DNA of 64,000 nucleotides from Microvirga sp. 3-52 (GCF_018383585.1 NZ_JAHAMK010000007.1:89680-153679); one strand, 5' to 3'; positions 34,222-44,018 are shown, numbered from the stretch's first letter. Notes: a model not told the origin generated them from the sequence alone. A program made the numbers and translations.

Positions 34222-35372
34222 GGTGCGAACAGCGCTCTCTCGATGGAGGCCTCCTGCACACGCGTCAGGGTCGTCGCGTGCCGCATCGCAGCGGGCCAGA
34301 TACGGCAGACATGAAAGACCGCTCGCTGGCCTGCCGCGTGTCGCACGGCATGGTTCAGGATGGATGCCAGCCGGATCGAGCGGCGAGTATCGGAACGAAT
34401 CCGGTGGTGGAAGATCGAGCTCGCCCTGCCGTGAGCAAGAAATGTCGAGGCTGCGAGGCATCCGCTGTGCAGAGCAATCGACATGCCCTCGCCGGTAAAC
34501 GATGGTATGACGCCGACCTGATCGCCCAATCGGAATAAACCTTGCGGCTCGTTGGGATCTTGCGCATGGAGAAACCCGTAGGGGATCTGGAAGATGGACA
34601 GCGCGCGTTCGAAACCCGGGAGCGCACCTTGCAGCCGCTCGGCCAGATGCGGGCACTCGCCCGTGATGCGATCGAGAAGGGCGCCCCAGCTTTTGCCGAC
34701 CTGCTCAAAGCCCTGCCGGGACACGACGAGGCACAGATTGGCGACATCGTGCTCGACCATCTGGAGCCCGGCATAACCGCCTGAAAAGAGAACGACTTCT
34801 ACGGCACCCTTGAGCGCTTGCCGCTGCTCCTTCGCCAGATCATAATGCATTTTGAAGCCGATCACGTCGCCCATGGCGCCGGCGGATGCCCGCTTCATCC
34901 CTCTGACGTCATGCTTGCCCGTCGCCAGGAAGACGGTATCCGCTGAGATTGGATCGCCTGCCGCAACATCGATGCGGCCATGTGATGGATCCGCAGAGAT
35001 GCGCCTTACGGCTTGGCCTCTGACGATCCGGGCCCCCTGAGAACGGGCCTGCTGCAGCAGGGCCTCGTCCAGAATCATGCGGGACAATCCTCTGGCGACA
35101 AAGGGCAGGCGGACTTCCGTCATGTTTCCCCTCCGGACGAGGCGCAGGTCCGAGATGCGGCTTGCTCCGAGAGCGTCGAGGTCGATGCCGAGGTGAGTCA
35201 GAAAAGTCTGAGCCTCGATGCTCAGGAATTCGCCGCAGACCTTGTGCCGGGGCTTCGCATCGCGTTCGATCAGAAGTGCAGGGCGTCCGGCGCTTGCGAG
35301 GATGCAGGCTGCGGATGCGCCGGCGAGGCCACCGCCGATGATTACGATCTCTTCCTTGCGTTCCTCGATCAT
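34218..35372 (-). CDS. FAD-dependent oxidoreductase (geranylgeranyl reductase-like)
   Basis: 384 residues. Rossmann FAD motif GGGLAGASAACILASAGRPALLIERD at the N terminus, KVCGEFLS (about 45-52), and the second FAD motif RLGDQVGVIPSFTGEGMSIALHSG near residue 290. The closest family is geranylgeranyl-reductase-like flavoproteins, which also include aromatic hydroxylases. In this operon it may hydroxylate or reduce the polyketide product. It overlaps both neighbours by four bases. Confidence 0.85.
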   Translation of the reverse strand: MIEERKEEIVIIGGGLAGASAACILASAGRPALLIERDAKPRHKVCGEFLSIEAQTFLTHLGIDLDALGASRISDLRLVRRGNMTEVRLPFVARGLSRMILDEALLQQARSQGARIVRGQAVRRISADPSHGRIDVAAGDPISADTVFLATGKHDVRGMKRASAGAMGDVIGFKMHYDLAKEQRQALKGAVEVVLFSGGYAGLQMVEHDVANLCLVVSRQGFEQVGKSWGALLDRITGECPHLAERLQGALPGFERALSIFQIPYGFLHAQDPNEPQGLFRLGDQVGVIPSFTGEGMSIALHSGCLAASTFLAHGRASSIFHHRIRSDTRRSIRLASILNHAVRHAAGQRAVFHVCRIWPAAMRHATTLTRVQEASIERALFAP

Positions 35373-36082
35373 TTGGATCGGCTCACGCAGAGACGGAAGG
35401 ACGGGTACCAGCGGATTTCAGCCGTTCCGGGCTCAAGACCGGCTGAAGCCAGGATGTCCTCCCAATCCTTTCGGCGGAAGCTTCGAGCGATCGAGATCGG
35501 GCCGTCATGCCGCACGAACCGATGCCAGCCGGCGGCCCAGGACAGAACGCGGAAGAAATGGAACGGGATGGGGTGGCGGTGGAGATCGGCGATGAACCAG
35601 CCGCGCGTGGCGACCTGCTCCATCCAGCGGATGAACGCAGCAAGCTCGTCGTTCGACATGTGATGCGTCGTCTGCGAGCAGATGATGAAGTCGACAGGCC
35701 GCTCCGGTCGAAAATCGAACACGTTGCCGGTCCGGAAATCTATGGAAACGCCAGGAGGTGTTGCCGCGCGGGCGATCGGCTCACTCATGGGGTTGAGGTC
35801 GACGCCGATCAGGTTGACGGGGCGGTTCCGACGGCGGCTCCAGGCATGGATCAGTCGCAGCAGGTCGCCGTATCCATAACCGACATCGAGGATCGTCACC
35901 CGATCACGTGGGCTCAGGTGGCGCATGGCGCGATCGAGCCATTTCAGGATCGGGCCGTGGGTCATGGTCACGACATTGACCGTGGCTAGATCCTTCAGAC
36001 AGGAGCGATAGTCGTCGAGACTGACGGCCTCGGTGTCCATCCATTCGGTTTCCGGGCTGCGCTCGGCAAATCGATGACCCAT
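35369..36082 (-). CDS. Class I SAM-dependent methyltransferase, second gene of the type III PKS operon
   Basis: 237 residues from ATG 36082, seven bases after the PKS stop. SAM motif I is TILDVGYGYGDLLRLI, then IGVDLNP (acidic ribose-binding Asp) and an SQTTHHMSNDEL segment; the C-terminal region ends in a pattern of aromatic residues. Probably a tailoring methyltransferase; whether it acts on a phenolic oxygen or on carbon cannot be told. Confidence 0.85.
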   Translation of the reverse strand: MGHRFAERSPETEWMDTEAVSLDDYRSCLKDLATVNVVTMTHGPILKWLDRAMRHLSPRDRVTILDVGYGYGDLLRLIHAWSRRRNRPVNLIGVDLNPMSEPIARAATPPGVSIDFRTGNVFDFRPERPVDFIICSQTTHHMSNDELAAFIRWMEQVATRGWFIADLHRHPIPFHFFRVLSWAAGWHRFVRHDGPISIARSFRRKDWEDILASAGLEPGTAEIRWYPSFRLCVSRSK

Positions 36083-36089
36083 GGAGGCC

Positions 36090-37208
36090 TTATCCGGCAA
36101 GAGTGAAACGGAAGGTCTCGGCCACCAGTCCCGGACCGAAGGCCATCCCGAAGCCGTTCGAACTCGCAGGAGCATCCTGCATGATCCGACCGAGAACGAA
36201 CATCAGCGTGGCGGACGACATGTTGCCGAAGTCCCGCAACACACCTCTCGACCAGCGCAGCGCCTCAGGCCCGAGGTCGAGGCCCTGTTCAACGGCATCG
36301 AGGATCGTTCTGCCACCGGCATGGACTGCCCAGAGGTCGAAATCGTCCTTGATCTGTCCGCGCAGGATACCGCCATCATCGTTGCGGGTACCCTCGTGGC
36401 GAAGGGCCTTCGTGATCTGCTGGGGAACATCTCCGGACAGGCTCATCTCGAACCCCGCATCGCCGATTCGCCAGGTGATGAGATCGCGGGTGTCCGGAAT
36501 CGTTGCGACGCGGAAATCCCTGAGCGCGATGCCTTTCGGTTCCGCAGAAACGAGACTTGCCGCGCATCCGTCGCCGAAGAGCAAAGCCCCGAGGATCACC
36601 TCGAGATCGGAGGTTTCCTGAAGATGGAGCGTGCATAACTCCAGATTGACCACCAGAACCTTGGCGCTCGGCTCGGACCGGACGATGTGATGGGCCACCT
36701 TGAGGGCATTGACGGCGGCAGCGCAGCCCATGAACCCGACCATGGTGCGCTCGATGGACGGATTGAGCCCTAACCGCTCCATGAGCTGCTGATCGACCCC
36801 GGGGGCTGTGAATCCGGTGCAGGAAGCAACCACCATGTGGGTGATGGACGCGAGGTCCTCATTCAAGTCGAGAGCCTCGACCGCCTGCTGAGCGAGATCG
36901 ACAGCATGGGTCTCAAAGCGCTTCATGCGGGCAGCGGTGCCGGCAAACTGTCGAGGTCGGAAGAAGCCTTCCTGGTCAGCCGCTGCCTCAAGGTTCTCGC
37001 TCGGGGGCAGGGTGGAATAGCGGTGTTCGATTCCTGACCGCTGAACCATCCGTCTGAAGATCAGCTTGTCCTTCCGCTCGGGCAGAAACTGGTCGACGAA
37101 GCCGATGAAGGTCTGATGGACGTCATGATGCGGCACGGCCGTGCCGATCCGATTGATATATGCGCCTGCCAAGGGAACATCCTGCGAACTTTGGCCTGGC
37201 CCGGACAT
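36090..37208 (-). CDS. Type III polyketide synthase
   Basis: 372 residues, normal for the chalcone/stilbene-synthase-like family. The Cys-His-Asn triad is visible: C130 in VVASCTGFTAPGVD, H296 in WAVHAGGRT and N329 in FGNMSSATLM; GFMGCAAAVNALKVA and the late GMAFGPGL loop are also in place. Bacterial homologues extend CoA-linked acyl starters with malonyl-CoA to make alkylresorcinols, alkylpyrones or naphthalenes. First gene of a tightly packed minus-strand operon with two methyltransferases and an FAD oxidoreductase. The starter unit cannot be read from sequence. Confidence 0.9.
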   Translation of the reverse strand: MSGPGQSSQDVPLAGAYINRIGTAVPHHDVHQTFIGFVDQFLPERKDKLIFRRMVQRSGIEHRYSTLPPSENLEAAADQEGFFRPRQFAGTAARMKRFETHAVDLAQQAVEALDLNEDLASITHMVVASCTGFTAPGVDQQLMERLGLNPSIERTMVGFMGCAAAVNALKVAHHIVRSEPSAKVLVVNLELCTLHLQETSDLEVILGALLFGDGCAASLVSAEPKGIALRDFRVATIPDTRDLITWRIGDAGFEMSLSGDVPQQITKALRHEGTRNDDGGILRGQIKDDFDLWAVHAGGRTILDAVEQGLDLGPEALRWSRGVLRDFGNMSSATLMFVLGRIMQDAPASSNGFGMAFGPGLVAETFRFTLAG

Positions 37209-37298
37209 CGGGCAATCAGAGCCCTGCAGAGGGCGGAGATAGGGCGGCTCGCAGCTGTGGGAACGAACGCTGGCGCAGAAGTCGCACCCGGAGAGGTT

Positions 37299-38228
37299 TC
37301 AACGGGTTGCGGGACTGGAGACAGCGTCGGGTTCGACGGGCTCGGCTGGCTCGGCTGGTGCAGCACCCTGAGACTTCCCGCGCTTGAGCGTCTGCTCCCG
37401 CGCGAAGATGAACAGGCCGGCTGCAACGACGATGAAGATGCCGACGAGCGCCAGGGCATCGGGCCATTCGTCGAAGAAAAGCGCCCCGATGGCCAGAGCC
37501 CAGAGGATCTGGCTGTACTGAGCAGCCCCGAGCCGGTCGGCCGGAGCGTACATGGTCGCGATGATGAACAGGGCTTGCGCAACGAAAGCAGTTGCGGCGA
37601 AGGCGAGCAGCAGCGCCCATTGATGAGCTGTCGGCCAGGCAAAGCCCGGAATCATCAGAATTCCGGCCAGAAGCGTGGTTGCCAGGAAGACGGTTCCGAT
37701 CAGGGTGAAGCGCTTCTCCGCATGACCGATCATCCTGCCCGTAATCACGCCGCCGGCAGCGCACAAGGCGGTGGCGAGCGCCGCCAGATGGCCCGGCAGA
37801 AATTCCCTGAAGCCCGGACGCACGATGATCAGCACACCGATGAAGGCCGCACAGACGGCAAGGCCACGGCGCCATCTGACATTCTCCTTGAGCACGAAGA
37901 TCGAGAGCACCGTGACGAGGCTGGGCATGAGGAACAGAAGGGCGAAGGCCTCCGCAAAAGGCAGGCTCCGGAAGGCCATGACGCTGAGCGGTGTCGTGGC
38001 GGCGATCAGGAAGACCCGAAGTCCCATGAGCCAGGGCCGATTCCAGCGCACCAGGTCGAGGAGCCTGTCACCGGGTTTCATGAAGACGGGCGAGAGGAGA
38101 AAGGGGATCAGGTATCCGAAGAAGGTCACTTCGAAGGGGTCGAGGCCATGTCCGATCGCCTTCACTACGGCATCGCCCCAGGCGAACACGGCAAAGGCGA
38201 CGAAAGCTAGAAGAATACCTTTGGCCAT
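37299..38228 (-). CDS. EamA/DMT superfamily transporter
   Basis: 309 residues from ATG 38228 with ten predicted transmembrane helices in two EamA repeats (about 3-140 and 150-285) and a charged Pro/Glu-rich tail. Drug/metabolite exporters of this kind handle amino acids or small metabolites. It lies 90 bases upstream of the PKS operon on the same strand and could share its transcript, making export of the product possible but unproven. Confidence 0.85.
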   Translation of the reverse strand: MAKGILLAFVAFAVFAWGDAVVKAIGHGLDPFEVTFFGYLIPFLLSPVFMKPGDRLLDLVRWNRPWLMGLRVFLIAATTPLSVMAFRSLPFAEAFALLFLMPSLVTVLSIFVLKENVRWRRGLAVCAAFIGVLIIVRPGFREFLPGHLAALATALCAAGGVITGRMIGHAEKRFTLIGTVFLATTLLAGILMIPGFAWPTAHQWALLLAFAATAFVAQALFIIATMYAPADRLGAAQYSQILWALAIGALFFDEWPDALALVGIFIVVAAGLFIFAREQTLKRGKSQGAAPAEPAEPVEPDAVSSPATR

Positions 38229-38318
38229 ATTCGGACAATCCCGCGAAGCGGCGGCAATGGGGTGCACAAGGACCAGCCGTCGTGTGGCGCGTCCGGACGG
38301 GACGACAGGATAGAGGAC

Positions 38319-38624
38319 TTATCGCTGCATGACGAGGCGAGGGCGCTTGCGCTCGACGACGACGACCCTTGGGCCTTCGCTCCGCTCGGACATGATCATA
38401 CGCTCGGGCAGGCGCTCGGAACGGCGGGGCTGGGGCACCGATTTCAGCACCACGGGGCGGACCTCATCCTCCGGCAGCCCCATGAGCTGAGCGGCGATCT
38501 CGATCTGGCTTTCGATGTCATCGGTCAGCCCTTGGGCCGCGACAACCGCTTCCTCCAGGACCGGAGGTTCGACCCGGGTCACGCGCCGGTTTCGGCTCTC
38601 GGATGATTTCTTCTTGGCTAGCAT
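38319..38624 (-). CDS. Hypothetical small basic protein
   Basis: 101 residues from ATG 38624, preceded by GGAGAAG. N- and C-terminal ends are strongly basic (AKKKSSESRNRR, VVVVERKRPRL), around a middle acidic helix (EAVVAAQGLTDDIESQIEIAAQLMGLPEDEVR). No family recognised; its look suggests nucleic-acid binding. Convergent with nothing; 90 bases upstream of the DMT gene. Confidence 0.6.
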   Translation of the reverse strand: MLAKKKSSESRNRRVTRVEPPVLEEAVVAAQGLTDDIESQIEIAAQLMGLPEDEVRPVVLKSVPQPRRSERLPERMIMSERSEGPRVVVVERKRPRLVMQR

Positions 38625-38999
38625 AGGGCTTCTCCTGCGCAGACCCCTTAACCCATTGAACTTGTGATTGCGTAGTGCGCGATTGAGACGGCAGGGCTGC
38701 ATACAGCGCAAGCGAGGCCAATACCCTGTCGCTGCTGTTGAACGCTACGTAAGGGAAACATGATCCATGGCATGCCATGAAAATGCCGAGAGCAGCGGGT
38801 TTCGGACGGATCTGCAAGGAGGGATCCGGGCTGACGTTATCCTATGTGAATCGGGTAAATCTGTCAGCGGACTGAACGAACCGGGACTCGACCTCGCGGC
38901 TCCTGTCGGCCATTGATGATCCAAAGCGCTGGCTCCTCCGCGCGACTGGCGGATCGGGTCTTGCTCGTCCTTCCCCGGGCGCCTCAGCCCAAGCCATGA
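38625..38999. other. Upstream region of purT
   Basis: 375 bases. It contains a perfect 14-bp palindrome, CATGGCATGCCATG, at 38766-38779. I looked for the ZTP riboswitch seen before some purine genes and did not recognise its conserved core. No convincing small gene. Confidence 0.45.
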
Positions 39000-40187
39000 A
39001 TGAAAGGCATTCCCGTGTTCACAGCCAAGATTCTCCTCCTCGGATCGGGCGAACTCGGCAAGGAGTTCGTGATCTCGACCAAGCGATACGGCTGCCATGT
39101 GGTGGCCTGTGACAGCTACGCGAACGCTCCCGCCATGCAGGTGGCGGACGAGTCCGAGGTGTTTTCCATGCTCGATGCTGATGCTCTCCGACGTGCCATC
39201 GAGAAGCATCGGCCCGATTTCATCGTCCCGGAGATCGAGGCGATCCGCACGGAGGTGCTGCAGGAGTTCGAGGATAAGGGATTTACGGTCATTCCCTCCG
39301 CCCGGGCCGCGTCGCTGACCATGAACCGCGATCGGATTCGGGAGCTGGCCGCTACCGAACTTGGCCTGCGCACGTCCAAATACCGCTATGCGGAAAGCCT
39401 CGAGGCAGTGAGGGAAGGTGCCGAGCACACGGGTCTGCCCTGCGTGATCAAGCCGGTCATGTCCTCTTCCGGCAAGGGACAGACCACGGTGAGATCGGCC
39501 GACCAATTGGAGCAGGCCTGGAACGATGCCGTGGCGAACATGCGCGGCGACCGCAAGAGAGTGATCGTCGAGGGATTCATCGCCTTCGAGTACGAGATCA
39601 CCCTGCTGACGATCCGCTCCCGTGAGGGCGTCTCGTTCTGCGAACCCATCGGGCACCGGCAGGAACGGGGGGATTACCAGGAATCCTGGCAGCCCACCCC
39701 CATGACCGAGAAGCTGCTCGGCGACGCCAAGGAGATGGCCCGGAAGGTCGTCGACAATCTCGGCGGCTACGGGATCTTCGGGGTCGAGTTCTTCGTGACC
39801 CGGGACGAAGTCATCTTCTCCGAACTCTCGCCCCGCCCTCACGACACTGGCCTCGTGACACTTCTTTCCCAGAACCAGTCCCAGTTCGACCTGCACGCCC
39901 GTGCCGTTCTGGGACTGCCGATCCCACCGGTCCGACTGCACGGCCCTACGGCCTCGGCCGTAATCCTGGCCGACCGGGAGGCCGAGCGGTTTACCGTCGA
40001 AGGGCTGAGCGATGCCCTCGCCTTGGGCTCAGCGGACGCGGACGTGGAGGTGCGCATCTTCGGCAAGCCCACCACCCGCAAGCACCGCCGCATGGGCGTC
40101 GCCCTGGCGTCCGGGGGTACGGTGGACGAGGCGCGCGAGCGGGCACGGCAGGCGGCTGGGCGGGTCAAGATCGAGTATGAGTCGTGA
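39000..40187 (+). CDS. purT: Formate-dependent phosphoribosylglycinamide formyltransferase (PurT)
   Basis: 395 residues, usual PurT length. N-terminal ILLLGSGELGKEFVISTKRYG pre-ATP-grasp domain, ATP-grasp core with CVIKPVMSSSGKGQTTV and EITLLTIRSREG, metal-binding FSELSPRPHDTGLVTLLSQ, and a C-terminal KPTTRKHRRMGVALASG. It makes formyl-GAR from GAR, formate and ATP, the folate-independent third step of purine synthesis. Stands alone here. Confidence 0.96.
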   Translation: MKGIPVFTAKILLLGSGELGKEFVISTKRYGCHVVACDSYANAPAMQVADESEVFSMLDADALRRAIEKHRPDFIVPEIEAIRTEVLQEFEDKGFTVIPSARAASLTMNRDRIRELAATELGLRTSKYRYAESLEAVREGAEHTGLPCVIKPVMSSSGKGQTTVRSADQLEQAWNDAVANMRGDRKRVIVEGFIAFEYEITLLTIRSREGVSFCEPIGHRQERGDYQESWQPTPMTEKLLGDAKEMARKVVDNLGGYGIFGVEFFVTRDEVIFSELSPRPHDTGLVTLLSQNQSQFDLHARAVLGLPIPPVRLHGPTASAVILADREAERFTVEGLSDALALGSADADVEVRIFGKPTTRKHRRMGVALASGGTVDEARERARQAAGRVKIEYES

Positions 40188-40261
40188 GCGGGCCTCAAGC
40201 CATGCTCTAGGAATGGTCGCGACGGATTGGGAGTGTCGTATCGGTCACAGGTACAGGGTGA

Positions 40262-42478
40262 TTGTCGTACCCTATGGTACTTGGCGGAGTGCCGCCTAAA
40301 TACGGACAAGCTCTGTCAGGCATCAACGAGGGGGCTGGCGGCTGCCCAGCACGGCGATTGAAGACGATCAATTTCGAAGCGCTGTTCAGCGCGTCTCCCA
40401 ACCCTTACGTGCTGCTGGACCTCTCGCTCACCATTGTGGGGATGAACGACGCCTATCTCCAGGTCACCATGCGCAAGCGGGAGGACCTGCTCGGACGCAA
40501 TATGTTCGAAGCGTTTCCGAGCGATCCGGATTCATCGAGCCACCGCCAGCTGCGAGGCTCCCTTGAGAAGGTCATCCGCGAGCAGGTCGCCGATCACCTG
40601 TCCCTGATCGAGTATGCCATTCCGCTGCCGAACGGCCAGGGGTTCGAGGAGCGCTACTGGAGCGCGACCCATACGCCGCTCTTCAACCACAACGGTGAGA
40701 TAACCTTCATTCTCCAGCACACGGTCGATGTGACGGAACTTCATCGGCTGCGAAATCTGGCGAAGAGCACGCTCCTGCCGTCCGGTCGATCCGCCTTGAT
40801 CGAGACGGACATGTTCCGCCGGGCGCAGGCCGTGCAGGAAGCCAACCAAGCTCTGAGCGAGGAGCGGCAGCACCTGCGGGGATTGTTCCAGCAGGCGCCC
40901 GGCTTCATGGCGGCCCTCAGCGGTCCGGATCACGTTTTCACCATGGCCAATACCGCCTATCTTCAGCTGATCGGTCGTGAGAACGTCGTCGGGAGGCCGG
41001 TCCGGGAGGCGTTGCCGGAGGTGGTGGGGCAGGGCTTCATCGATCTTCTCGATCGGGTTCGTCACAGTGGCCAACCTTTCGTAGGCCGCAGCATCCGCAT
41101 TCTACTGAAGCAGAGCCCTGAAGATGTTCAGGAGGAGCGCTTTCTCGATTTCGTCTATCAGCCGATCTTCGACCCGGACGGACAGGTATCCGGTATCTTC
41201 GTTCAGGGCCATGACGTCACCGAACAGAGGCGCACCGAGGAAGCCCTGCGCGAAAGCGAAGAGAGATTCCGTGCCATTGCCAATTCAATCGACCAGCTCA
41301 TCTGGGCGACGCAGCCGGACGGCTACCACGATTACTACAACCAGCGCTGGTATGAGTATACGGGCGTGCCGGAAGGCTCGACCGACGGCGAGGCCTGGAA
41401 CGGCATGTTCCATCCGGAAGATCAGGAACGCGCCTGGAGCGTCTGGCGCGATTGCCTCGCAACGGGCGAGCCGTACCATATCGATTACCGGCTGCGGCAT
41501 CGTTCCGGTGAGTACCGTTGGGTGCTCGGACGGGCGCAGCCCGTTCGTGACGAGGAGGGGCGGATCAAACGCTGGTTCGGTACCTGCACCGATATCCATG
41601 ATCTCAGGCAGGCACAGGACGCGCTCCGGGAGAGCCGCGAGCGTGCCATGCGCACAGAGGAGGAAACCCGCCGGCTGGCGTCGATCCTGGCGGAGCGGAT
41701 AACCGAACTCGATGTCGCGAACGAGGAGATTCAGCGCTTCGCTTATATTGTGAGCCATGACCTGAGGGCGCCGCTCGTCAACGTCATGGGCTTCACGAGT
41801 GAGCTCGAAGGGGCGCAGGCGGAGATCGAGCGGTTCTACCGCAATGTTCAGCAGGCCGATTCCACCTTGATCTCGCCCGAAACGCGGGCGGCGATCGAAT
41901 CGGATCTGCCCGAGGCCATCGGGTTTATCCGGTCCTCGACGATGAAGATGGACAAGTTGATCGGGGCGATCCTGAAATTATCCCGCGAGGGAAGGCGCGT
42001 TCTGGCACCCGAACCCATCGATATGGTCCAACTGCTCGAGTCCCAGCGCGGCAGCGTCGCACATCAGCTGCAGGAGCGGGGCGCGGAACTGCTGATCGAG
42101 GCCGTTCCCGATCTGACCAGCGATCGCCTTGCCGTGGAGCAGATCTTCGGAAACCTCGTCGACAACGCGGTCAAATACCTCCACCCCTCCCGCCCTGGCC
42201 GCATTGAGGTTCGGGGGCGGGCTCTCGGGGCCAATGTTGTCTATGAGGTCGAGGATAACGGGAGGGGCATCGATCCGAAGGACTTCGAGAGGATCTTCGA
42301 TCTGTTCCGGCGCTCGGGAGCCCAGGATCAGCAGGGAGAGGGAATCGGGCTTGCGCATGTACGCGCACTCGTGCGAAGGCTCGGCGGTACGATCTCCGTA
42401 TCGTCCCGGCTGGGCGAGGGCTCGACCTTCACCGTCGTCCTGCCAAGCTATATCAGCATGAATTCGGAAGCCGCCTGA
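40262..42478 (+). CDS. PAS-domain sensor histidine kinase
   Basis: About 738 residues from TTG 40262 (ATG 40274 is an alternative; no strong Shine-Dalgarno at either). Three PAS-like domains (about 36-160, 215-325, 335-450) precede a HisKA dimerisation helix with phospho-acceptor H499 in YIVSHDLRAPLVNVMGFTSEL and an HATPase (N box IFGNLVDNAVKYLHP, G1 VEDNGRGID, G2 GEGIGLAHV). No transmembrane helix, so it is cytosolic and senses an internal or permeant signal. Overlaps the next response regulator by one base; first gene of a signalling operon. Confidence 0.9.
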   Translation: MSYPMVLGGVPPKYGQALSGINEGAGGCPARRLKTINFEALFSASPNPYVLLDLSLTIVGMNDAYLQVTMRKREDLLGRNMFEAFPSDPDSSSHRQLRGSLEKVIREQVADHLSLIEYAIPLPNGQGFEERYWSATHTPLFNHNGEITFILQHTVDVTELHRLRNLAKSTLLPSGRSALIETDMFRRAQAVQEANQALSEERQHLRGLFQQAPGFMAALSGPDHVFTMANTAYLQLIGRENVVGRPVREALPEVVGQGFIDLLDRVRHSGQPFVGRSIRILLKQSPEDVQEERFLDFVYQPIFDPDGQVSGIFVQGHDVTEQRRTEEALRESEERFRAIANSIDQLIWATQPDGYHDYYNQRWYEYTGVPEGSTDGEAWNGMFHPEDQERAWSVWRDCLATGEPYHIDYRLRHRSGEYRWVLGRAQPVRDEEGRIKRWFGTCTDIHDLRQAQDALRESRERAMRTEEETRRLASILAERITELDVANEEIQRFAYIVSHDLRAPLVNVMGFTSELEGAQAEIERFYRNVQQADSTLISPETRAAIESDLPEAIGFIRSSTMKMDKLIGAILKLSREGRRVLAPEPIDMVQLLESQRGSVAHQLQERGAELLIEAVPDLTSDRLAVEQIFGNLVDNAVKYLHPSRPGRIEVRGRALGANVVYEVEDNGRGIDPKDFERIFDLFRRSGAQDQQGEGIGLAHVRALVRRLGGTISVSSRLGEGSTFTVVLPSYISMNSEAA

Positions 42479-42909
42479 TGCCTCACCAACAGCCCGTCAC
42501 CATCATCATGGTCGAGGACGATGAGGGACATGCCCGCCTGATCGAGAAGAACATCCGCCGGGCGGGCGTCTGCAACGAACTTCGTACCTTTCCCAATGGG
42601 ACGGCTGCCCTGGAGCACCTGTTCAGCGATGAGGTGCGCAATGCCGGTCCCTTCCTGGTCTTGCTCGACCTCAACCTGCCCGACATGAACGGGGTCGACA
42701 TTCTCGCCAAACTGAAGGGCGACGAGAAGCTGAAACGTGCTCCGGTGGTGGTGCTCACCACCACGGATGATCAGCGCGAAGTGCAGCGCTGCTACGACCT
42801 CGGCGCCAATGTCTACATCACCAAGCCAGTGGAATACGAGTCATTCTCTCAGGCGATCCGCCAGCTTGGCCTTTTCCTTTCAGTCATTCAGGTACCCGAA
42901 GCCCTATGA
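42478..42909 (+). CDS. Single-domain response regulator (Rcp1-like)
   Basis: 143 residues, receiver only. [20 protein letters not shown] with the acidic pair, phospho-acceptor D64 in [14 protein letters not shown] in VLTTTDD and K in YITKPVE. This subgroup (with the HARLIEKN helix) is typically paired with phytochrome-type kinases. Without an output domain it should act through protein contacts or pass a phosphate on. Overlaps the kinase by one base and the next gene by four. Confidence 0.93.
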   Translation: MPHQQPVTIIMVEDDEGHARLIEKNIRRAGVCNELRTFPNGTAALEHLFSDEVRNAGPFLVLLDLNLPDMNGVDILAKLKGDEKLKRAPVVVLTTTDDQREVQRCYDLGANVYITKPVEYESFSQAIRQLGLFLSVIQVPEAL

Positions 42910-43958
42910 GCGAAGGCGTCTCGGAGGCAGCACCGATCCGGCTTCTGTATATCGACGACGATCACGGCCTCGGCCGCCTCGTCGAGCGCACCCTGTCACG
43001 CCATGGCTTTCAGGTCAGTCATGCCCTGAGTGGCGATGAGGGGCTTAACCAACTTGCTGCCGAGCACTTCGACGTGATCGCGCTCGATCACTTTATGCCC
43101 GGCAAGGAAGGCCTCGAGGTTCTCAACGAGATCCGAACCCTCGCCAATCCGCCCCCGGTCGTCTATGTGACCGGGGCCGATGAGGGGAGGATCGCGGTTG
43201 CTGCCCTGAAGGCGGGGGCGGCCGACTACGTCATCAAGGACGTGGGCGGGGTTTTCCTCGATCTCCTCCGGACGGCTGCCGAGCAGGCGCTCGCTGGTGA
43301 AAGACTCCGCCAGGAGAAGGAGGCTGCCGAAAGGGAGATGCGCGAGGCGCGGGAGCGGGCAGAGATGCTGCTCCGCGAGGTGAACCATCGCGTTGCAAAC
43401 AGTTTGCAACTGGTTGCCTCTCTCGTCGCCATGCAGCAACGGGCACTCGGCAGCGATACCGTCGCAAAAGACACCTTAAGGGAAACTCAGAGCCGCATCA
43501 CGGCCATCTCGCAGATCCACCGGCGTCTCTACACCTCGAACGACGTTCGATTCGTCGAGATGGATACCTACCTGCAAGGTCTTGTTGAGGAACTCGAAGG
43601 CGCCATGCGTGCGGCCGGGCGCGAGCACACGATCACCCTGTTAGCTGAGCCGATTTCGATTCCGACCGACAAGGCGGTCTCCGTCGGGGTTATTGTAACG
43701 GAACTTGTCACGAACGCGTTCAAATATGCTTATCCGGCCGGCAAGACGGGTGACATCCGTGTTGCCCTGTCTTCCGCAGACGGGCATGCGGCTCTCGTTG
43801 TCGAGGATGACGGGATCGGGTGGAAAGGCACCGGGGTGGTGCAGGGAAGCGGTCTTGGCACGAAGATCGTGAAAGCCATGGCGTCCAATCTACAATCGGC
43901 CGTCGAGTTCGATCAAGACCATGTGGGAACCCGAGCCGTGCTCTCCTTCAGGATCTAG
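42906..43958 (+). CDS. Receiver-HisKA_2 histidine kinase
   Basis: 350 residues. N-terminal receiver (D61 in [30 protein letters not shown]), a helical linker with many Glu/Arg (about 125-155), then a HisKA_2 domain with H161 in [20 protein letters not shown] and an HATPase whose N box reads [11 protein letters not shown]. Receiver before the kinase means its activity could be set by the upstream kinase. HisKA_2/HWE kinases often feed the PhyR-EcfG general stress pathway in alphaproteobacteria; that link is inference. Starts by ATGA overlap. Confidence 0.9.
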   Translation: MSEGVSEAAPIRLLYIDDDHGLGRLVERTLSRHGFQVSHALSGDEGLNQLAAEHFDVIALDHFMPGKEGLEVLNEIRTLANPPPVVYVTGADEGRIAVAALKAGAADYVIKDVGGVFLDLLRTAAEQALAGERLRQEKEAAEREMREARERAEMLLREVNHRVANSLQLVASLVAMQQRALGSDTVAKDTLRETQSRITAISQIHRRLYTSNDVRFVEMDTYLQGLVEELEGAMRAAGREHTITLLAEPISIPTDKAVSVGVIVTELVTNAFKYAYPAGKTGDIRVALSSADGHAALVVEDDGIGWKGTGVVQGSGLGTKIVKAMASNLQSAVEFDQDHVGTRAVLSFRI

Positions 43959-43988
43959 ATTCCTGAATGTGGCCCTGGATCAGCTTTG

Positions 43989-44018
43989 AAGGCCGGCGCA
44001 TCATGCGGAGCCGGCTTT
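43989..44018 (+). terminator. Probable terminator of the sensor-kinase operon
   Basis: A 9-bp stem (one G-T pair) is formed by 43989-43997 (core GCCGGC) and 44010-44018 (GCCGGCTTT), 30 bases after the stop of the third gene. The T tail is short (TTT), so it is a weak intrinsic candidate. Confidence 0.5.

Noticed and set aside
38625..38999. ZTP (pfl) riboswitch before purT
   Set aside because: I looked for the conserved core by eye and did not find it; a covariance-model search would be decisive.
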